Assembly: GCA_030425505.1 (NCBI GenBank)
Contig: JAUIAB010000001.1
Coordinates: 124,001-188,000 of the forward strand
Length of the DNA stretch: 64,000 nucleotides
From: Bacteroidia bacterium
GTDB lineage: Bacteria > Bacteroidota > Bacteroidia > Cytophagales > Flammeovirgaceae
Direction of reading: 5' to 3'
Shown: piece after piece, positions 45,973-54,801 of the stretch
Numbering within the stretch: position 1 is the stretch's first letter
Layout: each line of letters begins with the position of its first letter
Notes under the pieces: model-generated
What the model was told of the DNA's origin: nothing
What the model saw: only the letters and a program-made list of their open reading frames with translations
Databases searched by the model: none
Made by a program: the position numbers and the translations under genes

Positions 45973-46580
45973 TATATTTTTGCAAAATTCTGAAATAGTT
46001 GCATACCAAATTTGTGGCTTTTTTCTGGATGGAACTGAAAACCATATATATTTTCCTTTGCGACAGCACAGTCAAACTCATAACCATACTTTGCAACAAG
46101 TAATTTATTGTTTTCATTTTTAACTTTAGCATGATAAGAATGAACAAAATAAAACTTAAAGTTTTCAAAGTTCTTAATTATAGAATTACTTTGTTTCTCA
46201 AAAACAAAGTTCCAACCCATATGTGGGATTTTCAACTCAGTATTTTCTTTAAATTTAAATTTATAGCAAGACCCCTCAATCCAGCCTAACCCTTTTTCAG
46301 TACCTTCTTCACTAGACTCTAGTAATAATTGCATACCTAAACAGACACCCATTATAGGGATTTTATCTTCTAATGCTTTCTTATTAAGAGTTTTAATTAA
46401 ATCTAGTTCTTTAAGTCTCCGCATGGCAGTATCATAAGCACCGACCCCTGGCAAAATTATTTTTTTAGCTTTTAATATTTTAGTTTCACTACTAGTTACT
46501 TCGCTTTTGACACCTATACGCTTTAGCATATTTTTTATTGACCCTAAATTACCCAAACCATAATCAATTATAGTAATCAT
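45972..46580 (-). CDS. hisH2: HisH-like glutaminase subunit of a glycan amidotransferase
   Basis: 202-aa class I glutamine amidotransferase. The nucleophile is C80 in GVCLGMQLL; the His-Glu pair is in FQFHPEKSHKFG near the C-terminus. PGVGAYDTAM forms the oxyanion region. It hydrolyses glutamine and passes ammonia to the HisF-like partner. Together with the adjacent WbpG-like gene this matches the O-antigen wbpG-hisH2-hisF2 set. Confidence 0.88.
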   Translation of the reverse strand: MITIIDYGLGNLGSIKNMLKRIGVKSEVTSSETKILKAKKIILPGVGAYDTAMRRLKELDLIKTLNKKALEDKIPIMGVCLGMQLLLESSEEGTEKGLGWIEGSCYKFKFKENTELKIPHMGWNFVFEKQSNSIIKNFENFKFYFVHSYHAKVKNENNKLLVAKYGYEFDCAVAKENIYGFQFHPEKSHKFGMQLFQNFAKI

Positions 46581-46585
46581 TAGAG

Positions 46586-47734
46586 TTAGCGTTTAGAAGT
46601 GTACTTTAAATAAAAACTCATAGGAACTAAATTAGCCTTAGCTAAAAAGTAAAACAATGGTTTTAACTTTTCAAACCTCTTTTTATAAGTTGGAAACTCC
46701 CACCAAAACTTTGGAGACTCAGTCATTTTATCTTCAAATTCTTTATCTGTCAACTCCAGCCTTTTTTTAAAGTATTCAATAAACTCAGGCTCTATATTTA
46801 TTGGTTCATTATATCTTTTCCAAGCTTCTTCCCTAGAGATTTTGTTTAGTCTGACCAATGCTGCAAGTGTGTTGTTTCTTAAATCCGCATTAAATTTTCG
46901 TGGATTATAAACTTGGTGATAAAATGCTGTCATTCTATTTTCTAAATGATGTCCACCGTAATATTTCCAACCACATTCTTTTTTTAAAAATTCTTGAGCC
47001 TCTTCTTTAGAGTAATTTATATACCAAAAAGGTCTAATTTTTTTTATACGATAAAATAAAATCCACTTCATAAATTGCCAAAATGTCATCAAGGGGTATG
47101 ATTTCATCTTCCTAGAACCAAAGTACTGGTGTATTTTTTTTATGTATTTACCATCAAAATAGTTTTTCCCAAGGGGTGTAATACCTTCAGTAATAAATGA
47201 ATGTCCTTCTAGTACATATTTCACTTTATACTTAGCCGCTGCTCTATACATTACTTCAGCTAGCGCTAAATCTGTAGCTGCTTCTATTTCTGCTACACCT
47301 GCTTTAAAGAAACTTTTAAATATGTCATCAGATTCTTTATTATCGATTACATGGGTATATAAGTCTAAGTTCCAGTGTTGTAAAACCTTTCTAATATTTT
47401 CAGAAGCAATAGCTGTATTCCAAGTATTATCATAGTGAACAGCAAGTGGTCGTAGCCCTTTCTGTATAGCCCAATAAACCATATAAGATGAATCTGTTCC
47501 ACCACTTACCCCCACTATACAATCGTATTTTTTTCCTTTTCCTTTCTTTTTAATTTTTCCTATAATGTCATTTATTTTTTTTTCTCCTTTTTCTTTACCT
47601 GTCCCATACTCTTCTATTAAACCATCAATTTGGTGGCAATAATTGCATACACCATTTTCATCAAAGGTTATTGAAGGTACTCTCTCATCATAGATGCATC
47701 TAGTGCATATTTTTAAGTTTGTATCCAATGCCAT
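46586..47734 (-). CDS. wbpG: N-acetyl sugar amidotransferase (WbpG-like)
   Basis: ATP-dependent PP-loop enzyme thought to convert the carboxylate or an acyl group of an N-acetylated uronic acid to an amide or amidine. I start at 47734 (MALDTN); an ATG at 47767 would overlap the upstream gene by 32 bp. Two CXXC pairs (C10-C13, C30-C33) suggest a zinc site. The PP-loop SGGTDS is at 77-82, then YVLEGHSFITEG. Glutaminase and channel genes lie directly downstream. Confidence 0.88.
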   Translation of the reverse strand: MALDTNLKICTRCIYDERVPSITFDENGVCNYCHQIDGLIEEYGTGKEKGEKKINDIIGKIKKKGKGKKYDCIVGVSGGTDSSYMVYWAIQKGLRPLAVHYDNTWNTAIASENIRKVLQHWNLDLYTHVIDNKESDDIFKSFFKAGVAEIEAATDLALAEVMYRAAAKYKVKYVLEGHSFITEGITPLGKNYFDGKYIKKIHQYFGSRKMKSYPLMTFWQFMKWILFYRIKKIRPFWYINYSKEEAQEFLKKECGWKYYGGHHLENRMTAFYHQVYNPRKFNADLRNNTLAALVRLNKISREEAWKRYNEPINIEPEFIEYFKKRLELTDKEFEDKMTESPKFWWEFPTYKKRFEKLKPLFYFLAKANLVPMSFYLKYTSKR

Positions 47735-47735
47735 T

Positions 47736-48539
47736 TTACTTTTTCCTTTCAATACGCACTTTTTCAAATATCATTCGACACCCATTATCTAACTCAATAA
47801 AAGCTCCAGGATAAGGATAAGATTGTGCTCGAATAAAATCATAAATTTTTTTCTTATCCCATGTTAAATCAACCTTACCATCTTCTGGAGATCGCTGGTC
47901 ATAAATCTGTATTTCTTCTTTTTTTTGCTTTAAAAAAGTAATTGACGAAATATTTGTTAAAGCATTAATTAACATTTTAGAAGATTCGCTAGTTATCTTT
48001 TTGTACAACTCATCTATTGTATCTGTATCCTCAATCAAAACTGTTTTTTGCGAAATAATATCTCCATCATCTACTCCATCATCCAACCTAAATAAAGTAG
48101 TACCTGTTTTGTCCTCACCATTGATCATTGCCCAAACTAAAGGGGCTCCTCCAGCATATTTAGGTAAAAGGGAAGCGTGAATCCCCCAAGCTCCCATTTT
48201 CGCAAGTTTTCTAATGGATTCTGGAATCATATAATACCATCCCATTACCAAAATCACATCAGGGTCATATTTCTCTATTTCTTCTTTAAACGAAGTTATT
48301 TTTTTATTTAAGCTATGATCTATTTCAAAATAATCTATACCCTCAACGTCTGCTATTTGTTTCATATTGGCATAGGTATAATTTTTAACAGCTTCTTTTG
48401 AGTAGTTGATGTCAAACTCTTGTGGAATTGAAAAAATTGCTTTAACATCTACAGTTTCTTGCGAAGTATTAAGGATGTCTAGTAATATTTTTTTACTAAA
48501 ATTAGTACACCCAAGATATATAACTTTTAATTTATCCAC
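47736..48539 (-). CDS. Formyltransferase-like sugar enzyme B, GTG start
   Basis: 267 aa, starting at GTG (48537-48539). Formyltransferase core: GIHASLLPKYAGGAPLVWAM (119-138) and VDDGDII (156-162). As in enzyme A, the Asn of the N-x-H motif is Gly119 while His121 is kept. A small C-terminal domain (GKVDLTWDKKKIYDFIRAQSYPYPGAF) is present. The GTG lies inside the TGTGGATAA that ends the asparagine-synthase relic, suggesting the two were once translationally coupled. Confidence 0.8.
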   Translation of the reverse strand: MDKLKVIYLGCTNFSKKILLDILNTSQETVDVKAIFSIPQEFDINYSKEAVKNYTYANMKQIADVEGIDYFEIDHSLNKKITSFKEEIEKYDPDVILVMGWYYMIPESIRKLAKMGAWGIHASLLPKYAGGAPLVWAMINGEDKTGTTLFRLDDGVDDGDIISQKTVLIEDTDTIDELYKKITSESSKMLINALTNISSITFLKQKKEEIQIYDQRSPEDGKVDLTWDKKKIYDFIRAQSYPYPGAFIELDNGCRMIFEKVRIERKK

Positions 48540-48621
48540 AGTTCTCAGCTTTTAAAAAGATGTGATACCTCTGTTCAAAATTCATAAATGACCAAATCAG
48601 CAATCAATGATTTATTGATAT
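48532..48621 (-). pseudogene. Relic of a second asparagine-synthase 3' end
   Basis: On the minus strand this stretch still encodes NH-stop-LLIWSFMNFEQRYHIFLKAENCG-stop. The intact gene just upstream encodes NHRLLIWSFMNFEWWCKLFLNGQ near its end. The two share 24 identical bases (48574-48597 and 48667-48690). A CGA-to-TGA change explains the in-frame stop. The final TAA overlaps the GTG start of the formyltransferase-like gene. This looks like the tail of an older asnB-like gene left when the present gene replaced it. Confidence 0.7.
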
Positions 48622-50514
48622 TCATTCTACAATCCTTTGACCATTCAAAAATAACTTACACCACCATTCAAAATTCATAAATGACCAAATTAACAATCGA
48701 TGGTTAATATGTTTATTAATATGCTCATCTATAATATTTTCAACAAATGATTTATTTATAAACTCATAAGAAAGTGCATTTTTGTCGAGAAGAAGCTCTT
48801 TAATATAATTAGCATTTTCCCCTCTATACCAAGATTCATCAGGTGCTGAAAAACCTTGCTTTTTGCGATTGATAATCGACTCAGGTATAAAATCTTGCAT
48901 TGCTTTTCTCAAGACATTTTTTCCGTCTCTATATTCAGCATATAATTTCTTTTTACCTCCGAATTGATTTTCATCAATTCGTTTCATTTTTTCAAGATTA
49001 GCTAATTTATGTTTTACAGGAATTTTTTGTGCAAAATTGACAAGGTCATTATCCAAAAAAGGGAATCTTTCTTCCAATCCATTAGCCATAGATAGCTTAT
49101 CTCCTACTAATAGAAGTCCTGGCAAAAATGTCTTAATCTCAAAGTATAATGAATTATTTATATGCTGTTCCGGCGTATCATAGCCTAATTTTTTATTGAA
49201 TAAAAATACATTTTCAAAAATCTTTCTAGGTTTATTATAGTCATCAACTTGCACTGCTGAAGTAAATAGTTTTCGCTTTTCTTCATCCGTTACTAATCGC
49301 TGCCAAAATCCGTAATACTGATCAAAAAACTGATTTCTATTCAAAGAGTCATGTACTCTATAATATCGCCAGGGATAGCCTCCATAAAGCTCATCTCCTC
49401 CCGTTCCCTGCAAACAAACTTTTACAAACTTGGAAGCTAACCTAGATATGTAATAATTGGGATAGCTCATTCCCACACGTAAATCTTCCAAATGATATAC
49501 AACTCTTGGCAGTGACCACTTTAAGTCACCAGCATTCATGATTTGCTCATAATGCTCCGTTTTAAAATAGTTAGCCATTAATTCTGCATCCTTTCGTTCA
49601 TCATAGTTAGCTTCAACACCTGTAACTTCTGACATATCAAAGCCACATGTAAATGTGGTTAACCGATCAACTTGTGTAGATGCCACAGCTGTTATAGAAC
49701 CTGAATCCATTCCTCCTGATAAATACGACCCAACAGGCACATCTGCCACCATTTGCCTAACTACAGCTTGTTTAAAAAGGCGCTCTGTTTCTTCTTTTGC
49801 GTCCTCAAAACTCATTGACTCATCTGTTTTTGTAAAATCATAATCCCACCAGGAGTTATGTTTAACATAAGTGCTAGAAGCATCCACCCTAACAGTGTTA
49901 GCAGGTGGTAACATAGTTACTCCTTTAAATAAAGTATGGTATGCAAATAAGTTCTGAAAAGTAAAATATTCATTTAAAGCCTCATGATCCAACTCTACTT
50001 TAAAATCTGGATGCTTTTGCATGGCTTTAATTTCTGAAGAAAAAATTAAGGTTTTTCCATTGAACCAATAGTAAATAGGCTTTACTCCAAACCGATCTCT
50101 GGATAAGTACAGTGCTTTTTCCTTTTTATTCCATGCTCCTATGGCAAACATACCATTCAATCTTTCTAAAAAAGAAGTTCCATACTCTGCTAGCCCTTCG
50201 ACTATTACTTCTGTATCTGTCGTAGAGTAAAATTCATGCCCTCTTGATTTTAACTCTTGTTTAAGCTCTAAATAATTATAAATACAACCATTAAAAACCA
50301 ACACCCAGTTTCCATCTTTAGAGGTCATAGGCTGTGTTCCTCTAGCAGACGTATCTAATATGGATAATCTTTTATGTGCTAAAGCAATATTGTCTTTCAC
50401 ATAATATCCTTCACCATCAGGACCTCTATGTGCTATGCGTGCAGCCATTTTTTTCAATCTGTCTTCAGAAAAAGGCTGCCCATCAATATTAAAAACACCT
50501 AAAATCCCACACAT
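48622..50514 (-). CDS. asnB: Asparagine synthase-like glutamine amidotransferase (AsnB/WbpS type)
   Basis: 630 aa. The N-terminal class II glutaminase has nucleophile Cys2 (MCGILGVF), RIAHRGPDGEG and LVFNGCIYNY. The synthetase domain has PP-loop SGGMDS (266-271), GTGGDELYGGYPW and FPFLDNDLV. Asparagine synthesis is the textbook activity. In O-antigen loci, members of this family (WbpS-like) instead amidate uronic acids, and the operon context favours that here. A fragment of a homologous 3' end lies immediately downstream. Confidence 0.9.
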   Translation of the reverse strand: MCGILGVFNIDGQPFSEDRLKKMAARIAHRGPDGEGYYVKDNIALAHKRLSILDTSARGTQPMTSKDGNWVLVFNGCIYNYLELKQELKSRGHEFYSTTDTEVIVEGLAEYGTSFLERLNGMFAIGAWNKKEKALYLSRDRFGVKPIYYWFNGKTLIFSSEIKAMQKHPDFKVELDHEALNEYFTFQNLFAYHTLFKGVTMLPPANTVRVDASSTYVKHNSWWDYDFTKTDESMSFEDAKEETERLFKQAVVRQMVADVPVGSYLSGGMDSGSITAVASTQVDRLTTFTCGFDMSEVTGVEANYDERKDAELMANYFKTEHYEQIMNAGDLKWSLPRVVYHLEDLRVGMSYPNYYISRLASKFVKVCLQGTGGDELYGGYPWRYYRVHDSLNRNQFFDQYYGFWQRLVTDEEKRKLFTSAVQVDDYNKPRKIFENVFLFNKKLGYDTPEQHINNSLYFEIKTFLPGLLLVGDKLSMANGLEERFPFLDNDLVNFAQKIPVKHKLANLEKMKRIDENQFGGKKKLYAEYRDGKNVLRKAMQDFIPESIINRKKQGFSAPDESWYRGENANYIKELLLDKNALSYEFINKSFVENIIDEHINKHINHRLLIWSFMNFEWWCKLFLNGQRIVE

Positions 50515-50517
50515 AGA

Positions 50518-51660
50518 CTATAAACTTTTTAATATATTCACTACGTATTCATAATCTTCAGGAGACATTCTATTATGCAAAGGAATTGCCATTGAATAAT
50601 TATTAGCCGCTTTAGCTCCTGGAAAATCATTTTCATCAACTTTCATAAGGTCTTTATAGTAATTAAGCATATGAACAGCATGAGTTCCTGGTCTTGTTGA
50701 AATTCCAGCTTCCTGAAGCTTTTCCATTATTTCATTCCTCGTACCTGGTGATTTGGATTCATCTACAAAAGTTACGAACGATTGCCAGCCATGCTTATAC
50801 CCTTCTTCTACTTTAGGTGTTAACAACCAATCTATTCCTGCCAACTCTTTGATATAAAAATCTGCCCAGTTTTGTCTTTCAGATATAAAATGATCTAGTT
50901 TTTTTATCTGTACTACTCCTACAGCCCCTTGTAAATCTGTCATTCTATAGTTGTACCCTACCATATTGAAATCTGGTAAAATATACGGCTTAGGCCCATG
51001 ATGCCGTTGTTCCTCCGACACCGAAGCTCCATGATTCCTTAACATTGATAATTTTTCTGCTATCCCATCATCATTGGTTGTTAGCATCCCTCCTTCTCCC
51101 GTTGTAATAGATTTCCTGGGATGGAAGGAAAAACAACCTATATCACCAAGATTGCCTGCATATTTTCCTTTATACATTGCTCCAGCTGCACAAGCACCAT
51201 CCTCAACTATAGGAATATTAGGTGCTATAGCCTTTATCGCATCTATATCAGCGCACAAACCAAACAAATGCACTGGAATTATAGCTTTCGTCTTTGAAGT
51301 GATTTTAGTTTCAAGGTCTAAAACATCTAAATTAAACGTGGCTGTATCTATGTCTACAAATACAACCCTAGCTCCACAGTATAATACAATATTAGCAGTA
51401 GACACCCATGTAAATGCAGGAACGATTACTTCATCTCCTTTACCCACACCTAAAGCAACTAATGCTAAATGGAGTGCTGTGGTAGCACTGGTAACTGCTA
51501 TTGCATGTTTAACACCATGTTTTTCTGCAAACAACTGCTCAAACTCTCTGACTTTTGGTCCTGCAGTAATCCAACCTGTCATTAAAGGCTCTTTTACCGC
51601 CTGCCATTCTTCTTCTCCTGTAACAGGTAAAGAAATCGGGATGTTTCTTTTTTCAGACAT
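50518..51660 (-). CDS. DegT/DnrJ/EryC1/StrS sugar aminotransferase
   Basis: PLP-dependent nucleotide-sugar aminotransferase, 380 aa. VTSATTALHLAL binds the cofactor phosphate, VEDGACAAGAMYKG is typical, and the PLP lysine is K183 in FSFHPRKSITTGEGG. It would convert a keto-sugar (3- or 4-keto) to an amino sugar. The 4-keto-6-deoxyglucose from rmlA/rmlB is one possible substrate. It is 5 bp after the epimerase gene and 3 bp before asnB. Confidence 0.9.
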   Translation of the reverse strand: MSEKRNIPISLPVTGEEEWQAVKEPLMTGWITAGPKVREFEQLFAEKHGVKHAIAVTSATTALHLALVALGVGKGDEVIVPAFTWVSTANIVLYCGARVVFVDIDTATFNLDVLDLETKITSKTKAIIPVHLFGLCADIDAIKAIAPNIPIVEDGACAAGAMYKGKYAGNLGDIGCFSFHPRKSITTGEGGMLTTNDDGIAEKLSMLRNHGASVSEEQRHHGPKPYILPDFNMVGYNYRMTDLQGAVGVVQIKKLDHFISERQNWADFYIKELAGIDWLLTPKVEEGYKHGWQSFVTFVDESKSPGTRNEIMEKLQEAGISTRPGTHAVHMLNYYKDLMKVDENDFPGAKAANNYSMAIPLHNRMSPEDYEYVVNILKSL

Positions 51661-51665
51661 ATAGT

Positions 51666-52658
51666 TTACACAGTTAAAGGAGCTTTATCTAATCCAGTAG
51701 CTATTCTCCAATCTATTAACTTTTGAAGTCCCTCTTCTAAGGAATATTTATATAAAAAACCTAACTCCTCTTCTGCTTTTTTTCTAGATCCTATTCTATT
51801 TTGCACCAATGCTCTAGCGTCGTCTTCACTATAAGGGTTGTATTTTACTTTTAAATCAGACTGCTTAAGTTCTAGAATTTTATCGCACAGTTCTTTAATA
51901 GATGTTTGTACTTCTGTTCCTACATTATAAAACCCATGTTCTACATCTGATTTTAGTGCTTGTACATTACATCTAGCAACATCTTCTACATATATGAAAT
52001 CATATGCTTGAGATCCATCTCCATTAATTACTGGAGACTCATTAGCTTCAATTTTATTTAGCATTATTGGAACTACACCTGTGTATGCTGCCGTTTGATC
52101 CTGATGAGGACCATAAACATTCATGTATCTTAAACCTATAACTGGCAGTCCGTATCTATCATTGAAAGCTGTACACATAGCTTCTCCAGCTATTTTGCTT
52201 GCTCCGTAGAAGTTTTTATTATTAAAAGGGTGTCCTTCCGTCATTGGCAGCTCTATTGCATCTCCATATACTGATGCAGAAGATGACCAAACTAATTTTT
52301 TAATATTGTTTTTTACACAGGCTTCAAGAATATTAAACGTCCCTGCAATATTTACGTCAAACGCTGTTCTTGGAAAGTCTTTACAATGCAATAACCACAT
52401 AGCTGCTAAGCAAACCACATAATCCATCCCCTCCATTGCCTTATTAAGGATGTCAATTTCTCTAATATCTCCTCCTATAGGAAATAAAGAACATCTAGGG
52501 TCTCTCAAAGAATCTTCCAGGTACTCTTTTTGACCCCTTGCAAAATTGTCATATACTATAACTTTTTCAACTTCTTCTTTTAAAAGTTCTTTGACAACAA
52601 ATGAACCTATAAAGCCAGCACCCCCTATCACAAGAACCTTAGCTCCCTTTAATTCCAT
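51666..52658 (-). CDS. NAD-dependent nucleotide-sugar epimerase
   Basis: Extended SDR, 330 aa. GGAGFIGSFVVKEL, WSSSASVYGDA, and YGASKIAGEAM (YxxxK) are intact, followed by RYMNVYGPHQD. It resembles UDP-GlcNAc/UDP-glucuronate 4-epimerases; exact substrate uncertain. Its position just after WlbA suggests it acts on the same UDP-sugar series. Confidence 0.87.
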   Translation of the reverse strand: MELKGAKVLVIGGAGFIGSFVVKELLKEEVEKVIVYDNFARGQKEYLEDSLRDPRCSLFPIGGDIREIDILNKAMEGMDYVVCLAAMWLLHCKDFPRTAFDVNIAGTFNILEACVKNNIKKLVWSSSASVYGDAIELPMTEGHPFNNKNFYGASKIAGEAMCTAFNDRYGLPVIGLRYMNVYGPHQDQTAAYTGVVPIMLNKIEANESPVINGDGSQAYDFIYVEDVARCNVQALKSDVEHGFYNVGTEVQTSIKELCDKILELKQSDLKVKYNPYSEDDARALVQNRIGSRKKAEEELGFLYKYSLEEGLQKLIDWRIATGLDKAPLTV

Positions 52659-52685
52659 AATTAAAATTACTTTATTGAAAAAAAA

Positions 52686-53582
52686 TTACCTCAATTTACT
52701 TACTATTTCAATCGATTGTTTTGCTTCATTACAACCAAAGCCATTACCCAAAAGTATTTGTTTATAACTTTCGGTATGAAGATCTGTAAACCCAGCACTA
52801 AACTCTATTTGTTTGCCGTCAACCGTTATTGAACGAAAAGTTCTTTGACCTTCCTTTTTAATATTGCCAGGTAAATCTTCACTATTAATACTTAAGAACC
52901 ACTTTACATTAGCTTTTTCTAGTTTCAAAATCCCAGAAGCTTTATCATGAGTATAGGTATCTTTTTTACTTTCTAATACTTTTCCAAAAACCCAAGTAAG
53001 CATATCAAAAAAGTGAATACCTATGTTTGTAGCTATTCCTCCAGATTTTTCTTCTTCTCCTTTCCAGCTTCTATGATACCAGTGACCTCGAGAGGTAATG
53101 TAGGTCAGATCAATATCATGTGTTACATTGGATTGCTCTTTTTCAACTTGCTCTTTTAGTTTAATTATACTCGGATGCAGTCTCAGCTGAAGAATATTAA
53201 AGATTTTTTTTCCTGTTTCTTTTTCTATTTCGCTTAAAGCATCAACATTCCATGGGTTTAGCACTAGAGGCTTTTCACAAATAGCATGAGCTCCATGTCT
53301 CAGAGCAAACCGAATGTGTGCATCATGCAAATAGTTAGGAGAACATATGCTTACATAGTCTATTTTTTCACCCTTTCTTTTAAGCTTATCTAGGTGGCGA
53401 TCAAACCTTTCAAACTCTGTAAAAAAGTCTGCTTCTGGAAAGTAGCTATCCATTATTCCCACAGAATCAAAAGGGTCAAGAGCTGCAACTAAATTATTGT
53501 TTGTTTCTTTTATAGCTTTTAAGTGCCTTGGAGCTATGTATCCAGCTGCTCCTATCAGTGCAAAGTTTTTTGGTTTTGCCAT
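52686..53582 (-). CDS. wlbA: UDP-N-acetylglucosaminuronate 3-dehydrogenase (WlbA/WbpB-like, Gfo/Idh/MocA family)
   Basis: 298 aa from the ATG at 53582 (MAKPKNFALIGAAGYIAPRH); an ATG at 53603 would run into the Uma2 gene. The GAAGYIAPRHLKAIK start is characteristic of WlbA. DYVSICSPNYLHDAH and the catalytic lysine in CEKPLVLNP follow. WlbA oxidises C3 of UDP-GlcNAcA to a 3-keto sugar, the substrate for the WlbC-type aminotransferase further upstream. It is separated from WlbB/WlbC by the Uma2-family gene. Confidence 0.9.
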   Translation of the reverse strand: MAKPKNFALIGAAGYIAPRHLKAIKETNNNLVAALDPFDSVGIMDSYFPEADFFTEFERFDRHLDKLKRKGEKIDYVSICSPNYLHDAHIRFALRHGAHAICEKPLVLNPWNVDALSEIEKETGKKIFNILQLRLHPSIIKLKEQVEKEQSNVTHDIDLTYITSRGHWYHRSWKGEEEKSGGIATNIGIHFFDMLTWVFGKVLESKKDTYTHDKASGILKLEKANVKWFLSINSEDLPGNIKKEGQRTFRSITVDGKQIEFSAGFTDLHTESYKQILLGNGFGCNEAKQSIEIVSKLR

Positions 53583-53586
53583 TATA

Positions 53587-54186
53587 TTATTTCCAATCAT
53601 CAAAAACTTCTCCTAAATTAATCTCTAAATCAGGAAATATAGAAGATTGGATTACTTCTTCTTTCCCTTTCAGTTTATCAGACGCGTATTTTCCTTTGTT
53701 ATTCAACATATATTTCAAAACGGTTCCATTTGTTGGGTCTACAATCCAGTATTCTTTTACTTCATTTTCTTCATAAAGTTGGTATTTATCGTTAACGTCT
53801 TTTGCACTGGTAGAAGGAGAAAGTATTTCTACAACTAAATCTGGAGCTCCGTGGCAACCTTTCTCATCTAATTTTGACAAATCACAAATTACACAAAGGT
53901 CTGGTTGTACTACTGTCTCAGTTTTTTTATCATCTAGTGATTTGCTTAATCGCACATCAAAAGGCGCGGAAAATGCTTTACACGAATGCTTTTTAAAGTA
54001 GTTGTAAAACTCTCCCGTCAAAATAACAGAAATTTCTTGATGCTTAGTAGAAGGCGCTGGCGTCATTTTGAATATCTTGCCCTTAATCAGCTCCACACTT
54101 TCTTGAAATCTCCATAGCAAGTAGTCTGCATAGGTATATCGTTTATCGAGATCTAACTGTGATATGTCTGTGATATTAGTACTCAT
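53587..54186 (-). CDS. Uma2-family (DUF820) PD-(D/E)XK protein
   Basis: 199 aa. Family features: YADYLLWRFQESVELIKGKIFKMTPAPSTKHQ at the start, VVQPDLCVI and GAPDLVVEILSPSTSAKDVNDKYQLYEENEVKEYWIVDP, which carries the PD...E..S.K nuclease-like core. Family members are putative endonucleases of unknown role and are often mobile or scattered. It lies on the operon strand, only 4 bp before wlbA and 17 bp after wlbB, so it is an insertion into an otherwise canonical set. Confidence 0.85.
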   Translation of the reverse strand: MSTNITDISQLDLDKRYTYADYLLWRFQESVELIKGKIFKMTPAPSTKHQEISVILTGEFYNYFKKHSCKAFSAPFDVRLSKSLDDKKTETVVQPDLCVICDLSKLDEKGCHGAPDLVVEILSPSTSAKDVNDKYQLYEENEVKEYWIVDPTNGTVLKYMLNNKGKYASDKLKGKEEVIQSSIFPDLEINLGEVFDDWK

Positions 54187-54203
54187 TTTTTATAGTAGAG
54201 AGC

Positions 54204-54797
54204 TTAACCTACCTTCTCAACAAATATATGTTTTGAATCATTAACTAATTTATACTTTTCTCCACTTTCTTCACATACAGCCTCATTGCTTTCATCAAAG
54301 TTAAGTCGATGACCGAACTCACTCATCCACCCTATTCTTTTTGCCGGGTTGCCCACGTAAAGAGCATAAGGAAGCACTTCTTTGGTTATAACAGCTCCAG
54401 CCCCAATAAACGCAAACTTTCCAATATTGTTGCCGCAAACTATTGTAGCATTAGCTCCTATGCTCGCTCCTTTTCCTACATGTGTTTTTGCATATTGACC
54501 TCTTCTGTTTACAGCACTTCGAGGGTTAATAATATTAGTAAAAACCATAGAAGGTCCCAGAAAAACATCATCGTCACAAGTTACTCCTGTGTAGATAGAA
54601 ACGTTATTTTGGACTTTTACATTTTTTCCCAAAATAACTTCTGGAGAAACAACTACATTTTGACCTATATTACAGTTTTCTCCAATAGAGCAGTTGGACA
54701 TAATGTGAGAGAAGTGCCATATTTTAGTTCCTTTTCCAATTTTTGCTCCTTCATCAATAACAGCGGTTTCATGAGCAAAATATTCCTGATCTGACAT
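54204..54797 (-). CDS. wlbB: UDP-3-amino-sugar N-acetyltransferase (WlbB/WbpD-like)
   Basis: 197-aa left-handed beta-helix acyltransferase with many hexapeptide repeats ([65 protein letters not shown]). It acetylates the 3-amino group of UDP-GlcNAc(3N)A using acetyl-CoA. The neighbours WlbC and WlbA complete the three-step conversion. It is 4 bp after the aminotransferase gene. Confidence 0.92.
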   Translation of the reverse strand: MSDQEYFAHETAVIDEGAKIGKGTKIWHFSHIMSNCSIGENCNIGQNVVVSPEVILGKNVKVQNNVSIYTGVTCDDDVFLGPSMVFTNIINPRSAVNRRGQYAKTHVGKGASIGANATIVCGNNIGKFAFIGAGAVITKEVLPYALYVGNPAKRIGWMSEFGHRLNFDESNEAVCEESGEKYKLVNDSKHIFVEKVG

Positions 54798-54801
54798 GTT
54801 T

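Noticed and set aside
51074-51664. Open frame of 196 codons antisense to the DegT aminotransferase gene
   Set aside because: It lies wholly within a well-supported aminotransferase; its translation shows no domain or signal.
54309-54794. Open frame of 161 codons antisense to wlbB
   Set aside because: It mirrors the hexapeptide repeats of the acetyltransferase; repetitive coding sequence commonly leaves open antisense frames.
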